A stretch of DNA of 64,000 bases from Candidatus Thorarchaeota archaeon (GCA_011364985.1 RDOC01000004.1:152218-216217), one strand, 5' to 3'; numbered from the stretch's first letter, positions 36,728 through 46,489 are shown. Numbers and translations are program-made. The notes: generated from the sequence alone by a model not told the origin.

Positions 36728-37423
36728 TTGCTCACAATCACATACTTTGGTAAGACATCGTTTATGCTTGAATCAAAAGAGGCTTCTGTGCTAATCAACC
36801 CGGGTATTTGGGAAGGAACTCCAATCGTCTCTGATGACCAAGCTTGCCAAATGATTATCGCAACCAATCATGACGATGATGCAATGGGCAACTCAGTTGA
36901 AATTGCAGCCAACTCAAAGGCATGGATTCTGGGCAATGAGCCAACCATCGAGAAAGCTCGTGAACAAGGAGGTAAACCATGGCTCTTACATGTGCTACAG
37001 CCCGAGATTCCATACGAGATTCCTGGGATGAAGGTTACACCCTTTCCCTTGAAGAAAGGAAGACCTGAGTCTAGCGAAGTGATCGAGAATCTTGGCATCT
37101 ATGTAGAAATGGGCTCAATGAAAGCTACCTACCTTGGAGACGCCTCAATTCGAGGACCCTTCGGCCAAATGGAATCCAATATCCTAATAGTGCCTATTGG
37201 CGGAGATGGGGTCTTCGACATTAAGGATGCGGTATCGTTGACTCTGGATGTCAAGCCTCAAATTGCTGTCCCAATGAGATGGAGTTCCGATGAGCAGACC
37301 AAGAAATACTCGAAGTATATCGATCAGTTTGGTCATGGTATAGCACCAGTCACTATGGAAATAGGGCAAAGAATGGAGGTCCAATGGGCTGCAGGTAATG
37401 AATTCCGTTTCGAGCTCTCTTGA
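36728..37423 (+). CDS. Metallo-beta-lactamase-fold protein with degenerate metal site
   Basis: The start LTITYFGKTSFMLES and the later TYLGDASIRGPF and VPIGGDGVFDIKDA match the UPF0173/MBL fold of metal-dependent hydrolases. The key motif, normally T-H-x-H-x-D-H, reads TNHDDDA here, and the last ligand region PMRWSSDEQ has Arg where His is normal. At least three ligands are lost, so hydrolysis is unlikely; a structural or binding role is more likely. TTG start after GGGAAGTGA; no ATG is possible without losing the first strands. It is divergent from nurA. Confidence 0.78.
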   Translation: MLTITYFGKTSFMLESKEASVLINPGIWEGTPIVSDDQACQMIIATNHDDDAMGNSVEIAANSKAWILGNEPTIEKAREQGGKPWLLHVLQPEIPYEIPGMKVTPFPLKKGRPESSEVIENLGIYVEMGSMKATYLGDASIRGPFGQMESNILIVPIGGDGVFDIKDAVSLTLDVKPQIAVPMRWSSDEQTKKYSKYIDQFGHGIAPVTMEIGQRMEVQWAAGNEFRFELS

Positions 37424-37480
37424 ATTGCGCCATGTCACCGTCAGGAAAATCACCCGGGAGGGTGAATACTTAGCAAATGG

Positions 37481-39280
37481 GTGAGTATATTGAGTGAGCA
37501 CAAGACTGTCACAATCGACCTTGAGGAAACCGAGAAGGTTACTCTAGGTGAACATAGCGAACTAGAAAGTGCCAGTGCTTCAGGTGTTTTGAGCGTCAAC
37601 AATGTTTCAGAGCGTTCAAGGATTTGGAACGTCCGTGTTCTCCTCAAAGAGGGGAGAATAGGAACAACAATATCAGAGAACGATCTCTCGGCAGGCGAAG
37701 TTGACGCAGGCTCGAAGTGGGAGAGCAACTATGGTATCGATATATCCGAACCGATTCTAACTCTCACTGAAACCTTTGACACTTGTAGCACTGAAGAAAG
37801 CGAGGAATCACATTGGGCTTATGTCCACGGAAAAGAGAATCCAGTGAGGATTACAATTGTGCTGAAGAATGAAACGGATGGTCAATTGGACAATATGGTC
37901 CTCAATAAGACCATTCCACTTGAGTTTTCGGGCGTCAACGTAGAAAGCCTGAGCTCAGGCACAGCGGAATTTGACGAGGGAACTCGAACAGTGATCTGGA
38001 AGGATTTCCTAGTCTACCCGAAGGAGTCAGCAACTATTATCATCTCTGCAACTGGGAATGTCGAGGATGTGGAAACAAAGAGTGCTGGAGAAATCATTGT
38101 CACGTATCGAGGCGAGAGCCAACAAAGGTCGAATCTAAATCCAGATTTATCCGCCCTGACCGAATTCCTGACTGGGATAGAAACTGCTGAAACAGAACCG
38201 AACCAATGGCAATGCACTTTGGAGTGTTCCAATGAAAGCGATCTCATGGTCCGTCTTGACAAGGCAGAAGTCTACTATACGCCTGAGGGAGGTGGCGATT
38301 CACAGAAGATGATTGACGAAGCCCCGGCCTTTGAGATGGCTCCTAACGATGAATGGACAGCCAAGTTTGAGGTGTCAAGTAAGACTCCGCCGAAATGCAC
38401 GCAAGAAGTGGTTTACACACCAATCAGAGTCATCTCAAAGCGTGTGCTAGGAACAATCGAGAAGAAATCCCAGATAATTCCTGTCAGCCATATCGATTAT
38501 GTAAAGAAGTTTGATCCTCCTGATGTGCATAGTTTCGATAAGACACCTGTCGAAGTGACAATTGAAGTGAGAAACATAGGAACTGCCAAGCTAAACAAAG
38601 TGATCGTGCAGGACTCTATACCTGATGATATAATGCCACCTAAGCCTGAGCATGTTACGATGTGGATACGTGGTGTGGAATATTCCGGACCGTCACAGGT
38701 AACGATCGAACCAGACGATCAGAATCCTGAGGCCCCACATAGAATCATTTTCATGGTTGACGACCTTAAGGAATCAGTTGGTGAGCTAGAACCAGGCGAG
38801 TCATTCAAGATTAACTACGCCATTATGGCTTGGAGGAACAGACCAGAAAAGGAGTACCCCTCACCAATTCACTGCAAGGCTTATGCATATCCCAAGGGTC
38901 TTCCGGCTGAGGCCTTTAGCGCAGATGACGGTCACAAGCTTGGAGTCATTTACAAGAAACGAAGCATTTCAGTGAAGAAGGGCATCAACAAGGGTTCCAA
39001 CTCTGGTGAGTACATAGTTGTGCTTGTCATTGAGAATAAAGGTGAAGTGACCGCAGAGAATGTCGAAGTCACTGATTGGATACCAACTGGATTCAACTAT
39101 GTACGAACAGAGCCTGAAGAGGAGTCTCCATCCGAACAACCAACAAGTGAGGGAACCAATCTCGTCTGGAAGTACACCCGAATGAATCCGGGCGATAAGA
39201 GGAAGATCAGTGTCACTGTGCAAGCTGGTGAAGGTGCCGGGGAATACGAGCGCCGAGAGCCACAGGTAACCTCTGACTAG
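37481..39280 (+). CDS. Large beta-repeat (CARDB/DUF11-like) protein without signal peptide
   Basis: 599 residues of Ig-like beta repeats. Late copies are clear: VTIEVRNIGTAKLNKVIVQD and VVLVIENKGEVTAENVEVTD, each followed by I-P-x-G/D and later P-G-x-x-x-x-I; the C-terminal copy ends RKISVTVQAGEGAG. Such DUF11/CARDB repeats usually occur in secreted surface proteins, but no signal peptide or membrane anchor is visible here. Acidic throughout. Starts at GTG 37481 or the TTG at 37490. It follows the MBL-fold gene by 57 bases, so they may be cotranscribed. Confidence 0.6.
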   Translation: MSILSEHKTVTIDLEETEKVTLGEHSELESASASGVLSVNNVSERSRIWNVRVLLKEGRIGTTISENDLSAGEVDAGSKWESNYGIDISEPILTLTETFDTCSTEESEESHWAYVHGKENPVRITIVLKNETDGQLDNMVLNKTIPLEFSGVNVESLSSGTAEFDEGTRTVIWKDFLVYPKESATIIISATGNVEDVETKSAGEIIVTYRGESQQRSNLNPDLSALTEFLTGIETAETEPNQWQCTLECSNESDLMVRLDKAEVYYTPEGGGDSQKMIDEAPAFEMAPNDEWTAKFEVSSKTPPKCTQEVVYTPIRVISKRVLGTIEKKSQIIPVSHIDYVKKFDPPDVHSFDKTPVEVTIEVRNIGTAKLNKVIVQDSIPDDIMPPKPEHVTMWIRGVEYSGPSQVTIEPDDQNPEAPHRIIFMVDDLKESVGELEPGESFKINYAIMAWRNRPEKEYPSPIHCKAYAYPKGLPAEAFSADDGHKLGVIYKKRSISVKKGINKGSNSGEYIVVLVIENKGEVTAENVEVTDWIPTGFNYVRTEPEEESPSEQPTSEGTNLVWKYTRMNPGDKRKISVTVQAGEGAGEYERREPQVTSD

Positions 39281-39307
39281 GAACTCACCCAAACCCTCCC
39301 CACGGGT

Positions 39308-39352
39308 ATAGGCGAAGGATATTTCCCTTGCCTATTCCTTTTCTTCTTTTTC
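39308..39352 (+). terminator. Hairpin plus T-rich tract
   Basis: Arms ATAGGC and GCCTAT, extended inward by AAGG and CCTT, flank a short loop 28 bases after the repeat-protein stop. TTCCTTTTCTTCTTTTTC follows on the plus strand, though this tract already codes for the acidic tail of the convergent gene. Confidence 0.45.
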
Positions 39353-39676
39353 TAATTCATCTAATTCTTTCTGAAGAGACTCAAGCTCTTCATCAATATC
39401 CTTCAAATGTGATAGGTCCACATCATCCTGTTCCCGTGTGTCAAGAGTATACATTACATTGAATCCTGCAAGAGTCTTGTGCAGAGCATCAGAGATTTCA
39501 ATTATGGCGCTCATGAGATCTGCATTACTCATGTCTTCTTGCTCATGTTCATATGCGAAATCGTAAGCCCCCCTTACGGGCATAAATCCTAGCTCAAGTA
39601 GCTTCTTGATTACCATAGAGGGAGAAGCCCCTTCACTGTTGAATAGAATGGATACTCTGGTCACATAGCTTGGCAC
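39332..39676 (-). CDS. Small protein with ACT-like core and acidic coiled-coil tail
   Basis: 114 residues. The first 80 show a beta-alpha-beta pattern (VTRVSILFNSEGASPSMVIK, LLELGFMPVRGAYDFAYE, GFNVMYTLDTRE). The last 30 residues are a glutamate/lysine-rich helix (ESLQKELDELEKEEKE). The core resembles small ferredoxin-like domains but I cannot name the family. ATG start. It lies 71 bases downstream of the archaeosine genes on the same strand and may share their transcript. Confidence 0.6.
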   Translation of the reverse strand: MPSYVTRVSILFNSEGASPSMVIKKLLELGFMPVRGAYDFAYEHEQEDMSNADLMSAIIEISDALHKTLAGFNVMYTLDTREQDDVDLSHLKDIDEELESLQKELDELEKEEKE

Positions 39677-39747
39677 TCAGTTGCACCTCGTTCATTCCAA
39701 CTGGACGGACCGCCGCCCGGTAGGTCTTAAGCCTTTTCCAATGATAG

Positions 39748-40839
39748 CTATGCTTCACTCGAGTGAACAAGGAGGGAGACGTCCTCATGTATCAGAACAT
39801 GATTCCACAAGCTCTTACACTCACAATGAAGGTCTGCAAAAACCTGAACATCTTGACTTAGAGAGAAGTCGCGAATTGCCTTCGTGACTGTGGAATCACA
39901 TCGACCGCAATTATGAGGCCCTCTTTGCCGGCCGGAGGCCACTGGATCACAGATAATATCTATTCTCGAATCTACTTCCAAACGAGCTCTCCATAGAGCA
40001 TCTACCACTGTCCAAAGCCATGGTGGACGGTAATGGCCTTTGGACCAGAGTCGTTCAACCAGTGTGTGTTTCTGAACGTTCACCGGATTAATGGAGATAG
40101 TTGTTGCACCAATCTGCGCCGCATCCACGATAGTCTGTACACAGTCCAGAAGCGCATCACGTTCAGTTAGAAAGGGCGGTTTGACCAGAACATAGGCACG
40201 AGTCCCAATTTTCTCCTCCTTTGCAGCTTCTACTGCAGCAGTGAAATCGGACCTCGTAAAACCTTTGTTGATACAGATAGAACGCACAGTATCATTGCCA
40301 CTTTCAAGGCCAATACCAATCTCGATCTTACGCGTTCCAAGGATTTCACGGATTTGCTTGAGAGATGTTCCATTGACGTATTCAGGTCGGGATTCTATCA
40401 CGACTTCTTCTATTCTTGCGTCTTTAGCTATCTTGGATAGAATTCCACTCCTTGCTTCCAATGGAATTTCCTCTGGATCCAGAAAGCTGCCGCTTGTGTA
40501 TATCTTGATGGCAAGTGGTGAGGGCATATTGTCTAAAGTAGCCATTGCCTTGTCGAATTGTGCCAATAGTTCATCAGCTGAGGCCGGCTTTGGCGAACCA
40601 TCAAGGAGATAGCTGCACATCGTGCATCCTCCCTCATTTCCGCGAGCATGGGCACATCCTTGCGTCAGCATCACCAGAGACAGCGCATTTCCAACCTTGC
40701 CCCCGATTCTATTGACAGTCACCCATTTGGCCGCAGGTCTTTTGAGATCTCGTTTTCGAATCTTACTTAGAGACCGACCTCTAGCAGCCTTGCTTTCCTG
40801 CATGATAATGTCTTTGAAGGAATTTGGAATCGTGGACAT
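39748..40839 (-). CDS. RaSEA, radical-SAM archaeosine synthase partner
   Basis: Forms archaeosine at G15 of tRNA with ArcS. Sequence signs: TQGCAHARGNEGGCTMCSYL, an elp3-like radical SAM cluster motif with CxxC spacing, then SFLDPEEIP, VVIESRPEY and EIGIGLESGND. The C-terminal part has NCGRCDSTVTKAI, a further cysteine motif. ArcS first installs a lysine on the base; RaSEA then cleaves the lysine by radical chemistry to leave the formamidine group. Its ATG directly follows the arcS stop (TAG|ATG), so the partners are coupled. Confidence 0.9.
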   Translation of the reverse strand: MSTIPNSFKDIIMQESKAARGRSLSKIRKRDLKRPAAKWVTVNRIGGKVGNALSLVMLTQGCAHARGNEGGCTMCSYLLDGSPKPASADELLAQFDKAMATLDNMPSPLAIKIYTSGSFLDPEEIPLEARSGILSKIAKDARIEEVVIESRPEYVNGTSLKQIREILGTRKIEIGIGLESGNDTVRSICINKGFTRSDFTAAVEAAKEEKIGTRAYVLVKPPFLTERDALLDCVQTIVDAAQIGATTISINPVNVQKHTLVERLWSKGHYRPPWLWTVVDALWRARLEVDSRIDIICDPVASGRQRGPHNCGRCDSTVTKAIRDFSLSQDVQVFADLHCECKSLWNHVLIHEDVSLLVHSSEA

Positions 40840-42789
40840 CTACTTATTCACCTCCGATTTATGTCGGAGTGATACCGCATGCCCTTTTTCGAATTCGCAC
40901 ATTTCCTGTCCGGACATCTCGCTTCGACCCACTCCAACCACGACATCGTCCTGACTTAGGACAATGACCTCATCACCGGGCCGGACTCCCGGGTCTGCAT
41001 CTTCAATTCCTACAGCAAAGATGGAACTTCCCTTCAGCTCACGACCTGCAAAGCGCACCCAGTATCGATTGAGTGGAGCTAGGAGTTGTCCGCCAGCAAG
41101 AGTAAGAGATATCGATCCAATTGAAGCGACAAAGGCACAGACTTGCTCCTTATTCACTCTACATGTGACAGTATGGTATAGCTTGCCGCCCAATCTAGCT
41201 TCATCGGGAATGAGAAGTTGACCAGCGCCGAGCCCAAACTGGAAATCAGCGATTGCACGCAGATGGTCGTCCAATTCTGTTCGCTTTTCGTCATCAATTG
41301 CGAGAATCTCTGTCATATCCAGAAGGACATCTGCCAATGCAGCAAGAGATTCCCTTCTTGTAACGGGCTGCTCTGGGGACGTGTAGATGATGCTCTGACG
41401 GATTCTGTCCTCAGCACTTCGAACAATATCGAGATAGCCACCATTTACATGAGCGACTATGACGACATCATCGCCAAACTTGTTCATGTGATGCTCAAGT
41501 GCGGTTGCTGCTATCTCAATCTCTTCCGAGTCCCAATCACCGGTCACTGGAATATCGTAGTGTGCTGCTGGGAACACTCGTTCGAGCTCCCGCGGAATCA
41601 CTCCAAGAGGAGATGTGAGGATTGTTTCCGCAACACGATGCCTTACAGAACCGATTGTTGACTCGATAGTTCGGATGAAGCGTCTGTGTGATTTAGATGA
41701 TGAATAGGGCTTTCTTGCGGAACAAGGCAAGAGCAGAACCAGCTGCTTGTGGGTGGGCGGGCTGAATCGTTCAACTATATTTTCCCGGAAACGGCGTATT
41801 GTAGGGGCATGGTACGATTCAGGACCAATGAGGACCATTGTATGCCTGCAGTTGTTTGGTGTGTATTCCTCAAGATAGGAATAGGCAGCCCTATCGATTT
41901 TACGCATGAACGACGCCATTGCGGGACTTGAATGCGTCGTTGACTCAATCTTCCAACGGAGCCGATTCTCTTGTTGAAGCTGCACACTCTCTGAGAGAGC
42001 CATTCTATACACCCCAATGTTGTGCTGAATCAATGTATCTTGAAGCGAATCGAACGCTAGGCCAAGTAATGAAGGATGTGCTGAACAGGCAGAACAAGAG
42101 CAGTATCGCGGCGCCACGTCTGGAGTTATTCTCTCGGTATCCAAGAACATGAGGCGCTTCCTCTGAGCGGCAGCCTCGAAAGCTCTTCCTATGTCGAAGA
42201 GGTCAAAACCGAAATAATGGAGGGGAGCAACAAGAGGTGGTTCGATTCTCCCAAGCGCCAAAGCGGCCCAGTTCCGTGGAAGCTGACTTCTAAGAATCAC
42301 ATTCCTATAATCTGATGGCGCAAGAACACCATCAAAGGCAAATGCGGCAATTCTGACGCCCAGAGAGCCAAATGAGTCTAGATATGAAGCAATGCTGTCA
42401 GGGTCTGTGAATGAGTCAATGCGGACTATGGCGCGGGTAGGATTCAGAGTGTCGCTGTTGTCTTTGAGAAATTCTAGCTGTTTCGAAAGAAGAATTGAGC
42501 CTACTGAGGCAGAGAGAATACCTCCAGAGATCATGGAAGGAAGAAGAATCAGGTTCTCGTCGTGGAGTAGAGAACGAGGTTGTTCCCATCTTCTGGATAG
42601 GGCAATGAAAGACGGCTTTGCTGCTGTTTCATCATGACCAAGAGAACCATAATAGGTTATGCCATGTTCAGTTTCCAAGGGAGAAATAAGAGAGGGGGTG
42701 CGAATCTCAGAATCACCAATCCGAAGGTGTCCGGTTCGTGCAGGACCATCATGACCCCGGTCAATCCAAAACGTAGTCAACTTCCTCAC
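40840..42789 (-). CDS. arcS: Archaeosine synthase ArcS (TgtA2-type)
   Basis: Adds lysine to preQ0 at position 15 of tRNA. The N-terminal half is TGT-like (IGDSEIRTPSLISPLE) with the zinc-region CSCSACSAHP; the catalytic TGT aspartate role is lost in this subfamily. The ArcS-specific core motif PCSARKPYSSSKSH is complete. A C-terminal PUA domain (VRFAGRELKGSSIFAVG, then VRPGDEVIVLS) binds the acceptor end. At 649 residues it is full length. GTG start. Encoded between an MrfA-like helicase and RaSEA in one operon. Confidence 0.92.
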   Translation of the reverse strand: MRKLTTFWIDRGHDGPARTGHLRIGDSEIRTPSLISPLETEHGITYYGSLGHDETAAKPSFIALSRRWEQPRSLLHDENLILLPSMISGGILSASVGSILLSKQLEFLKDNSDTLNPTRAIVRIDSFTDPDSIASYLDSFGSLGVRIAAFAFDGVLAPSDYRNVILRSQLPRNWAALALGRIEPPLVAPLHYFGFDLFDIGRAFEAAAQRKRLMFLDTERITPDVAPRYCSCSACSAHPSLLGLAFDSLQDTLIQHNIGVYRMALSESVQLQQENRLRWKIESTTHSSPAMASFMRKIDRAAYSYLEEYTPNNCRHTMVLIGPESYHAPTIRRFRENIVERFSPPTHKQLVLLLPCSARKPYSSSKSHRRFIRTIESTIGSVRHRVAETILTSPLGVIPRELERVFPAAHYDIPVTGDWDSEEIEIAATALEHHMNKFGDDVVIVAHVNGGYLDIVRSAEDRIRQSIIYTSPEQPVTRRESLAALADVLLDMTEILAIDDEKRTELDDHLRAIADFQFGLGAGQLLIPDEARLGGKLYHTVTCRVNKEQVCAFVASIGSISLTLAGGQLLAPLNRYWVRFAGRELKGSSIFAVGIEDADPGVRPGDEVIVLSQDDVVVGVGRSEMSGQEMCEFEKGHAVSLRHKSEVNK

Positions 42790-42797
42790 AACTCCAA

Positions 42798-45452
42798 TTA
42801 AACCAAGGGCTCATAAGATGCATACCCCTTCGTATCAACTTCCGTTTTTGCCTTCTTCAGGACGAGGTCGATGCTGGCCAACGCACCTAGCTTGAACAAG
42901 GGACTGTTATTGTTTCCGCATTGATAGGAATATGTGCAGAGAGGGCATCCATCGATGGTGTTGCAGTCACACTTCTCAAGAATCGTCTTGCACCTGTTGA
43001 AGGCCTCTTCCAATCTGGTGAAGAGAAGCTTGGACGCACCATTGCCTCCAGGGCTTCCATCATAGACAAAAATAATGCCAGAATCACCCATTGACACGCC
43101 TCCAATCTCACGCGTACTGCCCCCGGTTAGCATATCACTTGATTCGATTATTACATGTTCCAGTGCATGGAACGCTCCTCCAAACAAAGTCCCAGGCGTC
43201 ATCTGGGGGCCCTTTACTTGCTTTAGCTTTCCTTCTATGTAATCGTTAACGACATTCACAGGGCACGGTGCAGTGAATGCAAATCCCCTTGTTACATACC
43301 GATACTCAAGAGGTGCTGCAAGGTCCGAACGGCTTACAACAGCTCCAGTACGTGTCAGACGCTTCACATATCCGTAGACCGTCTGTGTCATCTCAAGTGA
43401 GCAATAGACAACATTGAGACCAAGGGCGGTGGTTTCCTCAAGCACATTCATAATCCGAGGCATTGTTGAGTAGATTGGTTTTGTGTGAACACTCCGGTCA
43501 TCGAGGGGTACAACGGTTGCGCTACCGAATCCAGGACGGTACCTGAAGTCAATAGACATGAAGTTCTTCCCACCATGCAGATAGATTGCACCAGGATGTA
43601 GCTCCTGCGCAGCCATTGGCATGGAACGTTCACCCAGACTGATTTCTCCCAGCTTTATCTCGACTGTGTCACCAATACCCCGGATACTATAGCCTCTCCA
43701 TTCGCTCATGGCGGTCTCGAAGTCAACAACCCGCACATTCCCATCTGGCATTACCTTGAGAAGTCCGTCCTTCACCAAGGAGTCCAAAATACCGCTCTGC
43801 TTTGGGAGGAATGACTCATTCAGTTTACCACTCATCGCTGCCGCGATGAATTGAAACCGACCCACAACTTCATTTCCTGGCTCCATATAGGCTGAATCTA
43901 TATCTGTGAAGTACTTATCAGGCTGATGTCTATAGAAAGAGGAGATTGGGTCGTTTTCTCTCAAGGCCAGAACTGCAATACTCTCTTGTCCCTTCCTTCC
44001 CGCACGTCCAATTCTTTGAGTAAGCCTGGTTATGGACACAATCATGCTTACTACACTATCCAAGTCGCCAATGTCGATTCCCAGTTCTAAGGTAGGAGTA
44101 GACACCAGTATAGGTAAGTTGCCAGTCTTGAATTGGAGCTCTACTTGATTCCTGTACTTCCTGGACAGCCCAGCACGATGAACCATTGATTTGAGACCTG
44201 TATCTTTCAGTAGCATATTGAGGACTTCAGCCTCAGAATGGGTGTTACCGAAGACCAGAGTCTTGAAGCCTCCCGACTGAAGGCGTTTTACAAGATCCAC
44301 AATCATGCTGTACTTGCTTCTTTCGTCAGGATAGAACATTAGAAAATGAATCGGGCCCCGTTTTGCACTTTCTGACACTATAAGTTCAACATTGGTGTCG
44401 AAAACCTGCTCGGCAAATTCCTTAGGATTTGCAATCGTGGCGGACGCACCAATCTTTTGGAAAGAGCCGGCCTCAAGTTCCAAGCGTTTGAGGATGTAGT
44501 ACAAATTGGCTCCCGTTGAACCTGTGTAAAGATGTATCTCGTCCAAGACGACATATTCAACCGTGTTAAGCAATGGCACGAGCCTAGAACGATCCCAGCC
44601 AAGATGATAGTGAAGAACATCAGGATTAGTGATGAGAATATCAGGAGGCCGCTCATAGAGCTTGGCGCGCTGAGCTTGAGACACATCGCCATCAAAGATG
44701 CCTGCCACAAGACCAGATGCTTCACACATCTGTGTTATCTTCTCATATTGGTCCCGGGCAAGTGCCTTGGTAGGGTATACTAGAAGCGCCCTGATTCCAG
44801 GATTCATGAAGGACTCCTGTACTGAAAGCAACAGCCTTCTGATAATTGGCAGAATAAAGGCCTCAGTCTTCCCTTGAGCTGTCGGAGCTGCAATTACTAC
44901 GTTCTTGTCTTCGAGTATGGCATTGAAGGACTGCTCCTGAAAAGCGTAAAGACGAGAGAACCCTTTCTTCCTAAGGTATTCGATGAGCCGATTCGGAAGC
45001 TTAACCTCAGACAAATCGCATCCATACACTGTATCTGTGGCAGGCATATACTTGTATTTAACAAGCCGATCACGGCCAATAGAAATGAGCGACTTGACTG
45101 TATCCGGAAGCTCCTCGACCGACGCACCACCATCCTCTATGAGGAGGCGAATCTCCCTCTCAGACTGTACTCTCGTGGTCCTTCCTCGTGCCCTTTTGCG
45201 GTATCCCGACGCATCCTCGCCCGCCTTTGACCTTCCTCTTTTCTTTGGCTCTGCTGCACCACCCTCAGAGAGGGAGGATAGCTGCCCATTCTTTATGGCC
45301 TTGGAGAACTCATCATAAGCGTCAAACAGATCCTTGCGAGTGCCATCAATAAGCAACTGAGCATCACAGCCAAAGCAACGCACTGTCCAAATGTGGCCGC
45401 CTTTCCTTATATCAAGTTTAGAACCACATTTTGGGCAATGCAACACAGGCAC
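42798..45452 (-). CDS. MrfA/Hrq1-like DEAD-box DNA helicase with zinc-binding C-terminus
   Basis: Superfamily 2 helicase. An N-terminal zinc ribbon (HCPKCGSKL, VRCFGCD) is followed by a basic linker, then the core: Q-motif YAFQEQSF, motif I APTAQGKTE, motif Ia VYPTKALARDQYE, motif II VLDEIHLYTG, III GASATI, and motifs V-VI (LGIDIGDLD, TQRIGRAGR). The C-terminal DUF1998/MZB region ends with CDCNTIDGCPLCTYSYQCGN, a four-cysteine zinc site as in MrfA. That family repairs mitomycin-type lesions; a repair role is inferred. 884 residues. First gene of the arcS operon, GTG start. Confidence 0.88.
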   Translation of the reverse strand: MPVLHCPKCGSKLDIRKGGHIWTVRCFGCDAQLLIDGTRKDLFDAYDEFSKAIKNGQLSSLSEGGAAEPKKRGRSKAGEDASGYRKRARGRTTRVQSEREIRLLIEDGGASVEELPDTVKSLISIGRDRLVKYKYMPATDTVYGCDLSEVKLPNRLIEYLRKKGFSRLYAFQEQSFNAILEDKNVVIAAPTAQGKTEAFILPIIRRLLLSVQESFMNPGIRALLVYPTKALARDQYEKITQMCEASGLVAGIFDGDVSQAQRAKLYERPPDILITNPDVLHYHLGWDRSRLVPLLNTVEYVVLDEIHLYTGSTGANLYYILKRLELEAGSFQKIGASATIANPKEFAEQVFDTNVELIVSESAKRGPIHFLMFYPDERSKYSMIVDLVKRLQSGGFKTLVFGNTHSEAEVLNMLLKDTGLKSMVHRAGLSRKYRNQVELQFKTGNLPILVSTPTLELGIDIGDLDSVVSMIVSITRLTQRIGRAGRKGQESIAVLALRENDPISSFYRHQPDKYFTDIDSAYMEPGNEVVGRFQFIAAAMSGKLNESFLPKQSGILDSLVKDGLLKVMPDGNVRVVDFETAMSEWRGYSIRGIGDTVEIKLGEISLGERSMPMAAQELHPGAIYLHGGKNFMSIDFRYRPGFGSATVVPLDDRSVHTKPIYSTMPRIMNVLEETTALGLNVVYCSLEMTQTVYGYVKRLTRTGAVVSRSDLAAPLEYRYVTRGFAFTAPCPVNVVNDYIEGKLKQVKGPQMTPGTLFGGAFHALEHVIIESSDMLTGGSTREIGGVSMGDSGIIFVYDGSPGGNGASKLLFTRLEEAFNRCKTILEKCDCNTIDGCPLCTYSYQCGNNNSPLFKLGALASIDLVLKKAKTEVDTKGYASYEPLV

Positions 45453-45639
45453 AAATCACACCTTCGCTCCAACAGCTTGATTGATTCTTATCAAAGTTTG
45501 GCAGTGTACTAATAACGCTTCTTCACGAATGTCGGGTATACTTGAGATGAGTGGGGGGGAAGAGATACATCATAACGTTTTTAACGACTGTGCAAGCAGC
45601 TTGCACAGTTGCAGTCGGATTATGATTGGGAGACGATAG

Positions 45640-45999
45640 ATGATGGTTGAAGAAATATCCTCAGGTGATCTTGATGAGATAGTGTTGAAGAATAGAGTGG
45701 TATTCTTGGATTGCCATGCAATATGGTGCGGACCGTGCAGGACGTTGTCGCCTCTTCTTGAAGAACTTGACAGCAAGTACGGTGATAAAGGATTCAAAGT
45801 TGTAAAACTGGATGTGGATCAGAACCGGGAGTTCAGCAGTGAAAACCGCGTTACTGGTGTACCAAGTGTGTTTGTCTTCAGTGAAGGCAAACGTGTTGTC
45901 TTCGACGATGGCCGAGGCAATAAGGTTGACAGGCTGGTCGGCGTCATGCCCGAAGAGGTCTACACTCAAATCATCGAAGAGCTTCTCGCAGAAGCATAA
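45640..45999 (+). CDS. Thioredoxin, WCGPC type
   Basis: 119-residue thioredoxin-fold protein with the classic active site AIWCGPCRTLSP and the cis-proline loop VTGVPSVFVFSEG. The fold is complete, strand FKVVKLDVDQN included. It would reduce disulfides in the cytosol. Two ATG codons follow GGGAGACG; the first (45640) is used here. Followed by a second thioredoxin gene after a 115-base gap containing a GGGGAATTCCCC palindrome and an imperfect hairpin. Confidence 0.92.
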   Translation: MMVEEISSGDLDEIVLKNRVVFLDCHAIWCGPCRTLSPLLEELDSKYGDKGFKVVKLDVDQNREFSSENRVTGVPSVFVFSEGKRVVFDDGRGNKVDRLVGVMPEEVYTQIIEELLAEA

Positions 46000-46114
46000 C
46001 AATGGAGTCTCCTGTTCTTGACAGGGGAATTCCCCTCCACCTCTCGATAACAATACAGTTTCACATAACATTATTAGGTAGGCCCAGACTCCACCGCTTA
46101 ACGGAGACGAATCT

Positions 46115-46489
46115 TTGGTAGAGAATATTTTAGCGGAAGAGGTCGACTGCTTGGTCTCAAAGACGAAACTGGCGTTCTTGGATTGTTGGGCTCCATGGTG
46201 TAAGCCGTGTAGAGACTTGGCACCTGTACTTTCTGAGCTTGATGAAAAATACAAAGACAATGATGATATCGCCTTCTTCAAAATCAATGTCGATGAACAT
46301 CGAGGGTTCATGCGGCAATACAAAATCAGAGTGATTCCGTGTGTTCTCATATACTTTGATGGTAGACTGAAAGAGATTGAGGACCCTGATGGCAACCTGA
46401 AAAAGACCGATCGACTATTGGGAAGAAGAGGCCCTCAAGCCTACGAGGCGGTAATTAGGCAGCTCTTTCCACAGAATATGCTTAGCTAA
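46115..46489 (+). CDS. Thioredoxin-like protein, WCKPC active site
   Basis: 124 residues, paralogous to the gene just upstream. The active site is APWCKPCRDLAP, with Lys in place of the Gly; a charged residue here usually raises or lowers the redox potential. The cis-Pro loop reads IRVIPCVLIYFDG. Starts at TTG after GGAGACG. The two thioredoxins differ much in the C-terminal half (GNLKKTDRLLGRRGPQ), so they probably have different partners. Same orientation; cotranscription uncertain. Confidence 0.88.
   Translation: MVENILAEEVDCLVSKTKLAFLDCWAPWCKPCRDLAPVLSELDEKYKDNDDIAFFKINVDEHRGFMRQYKIRVIPCVLIYFDGRLKEIEDPDGNLKKTDRLLGRRGPQAYEAVIRQLFPQNMLS

Noticed and set aside
46024..46035. GGGGAATTCCCC palindrome between the thioredoxins
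   Set aside because: Symmetric but without T tract or conserved context; probably coincidental.
45661..46395. 244-codon minus-strand ORF opposite the thioredoxins
   Set aside because: Antisense shadow of two clear thioredoxin genes.
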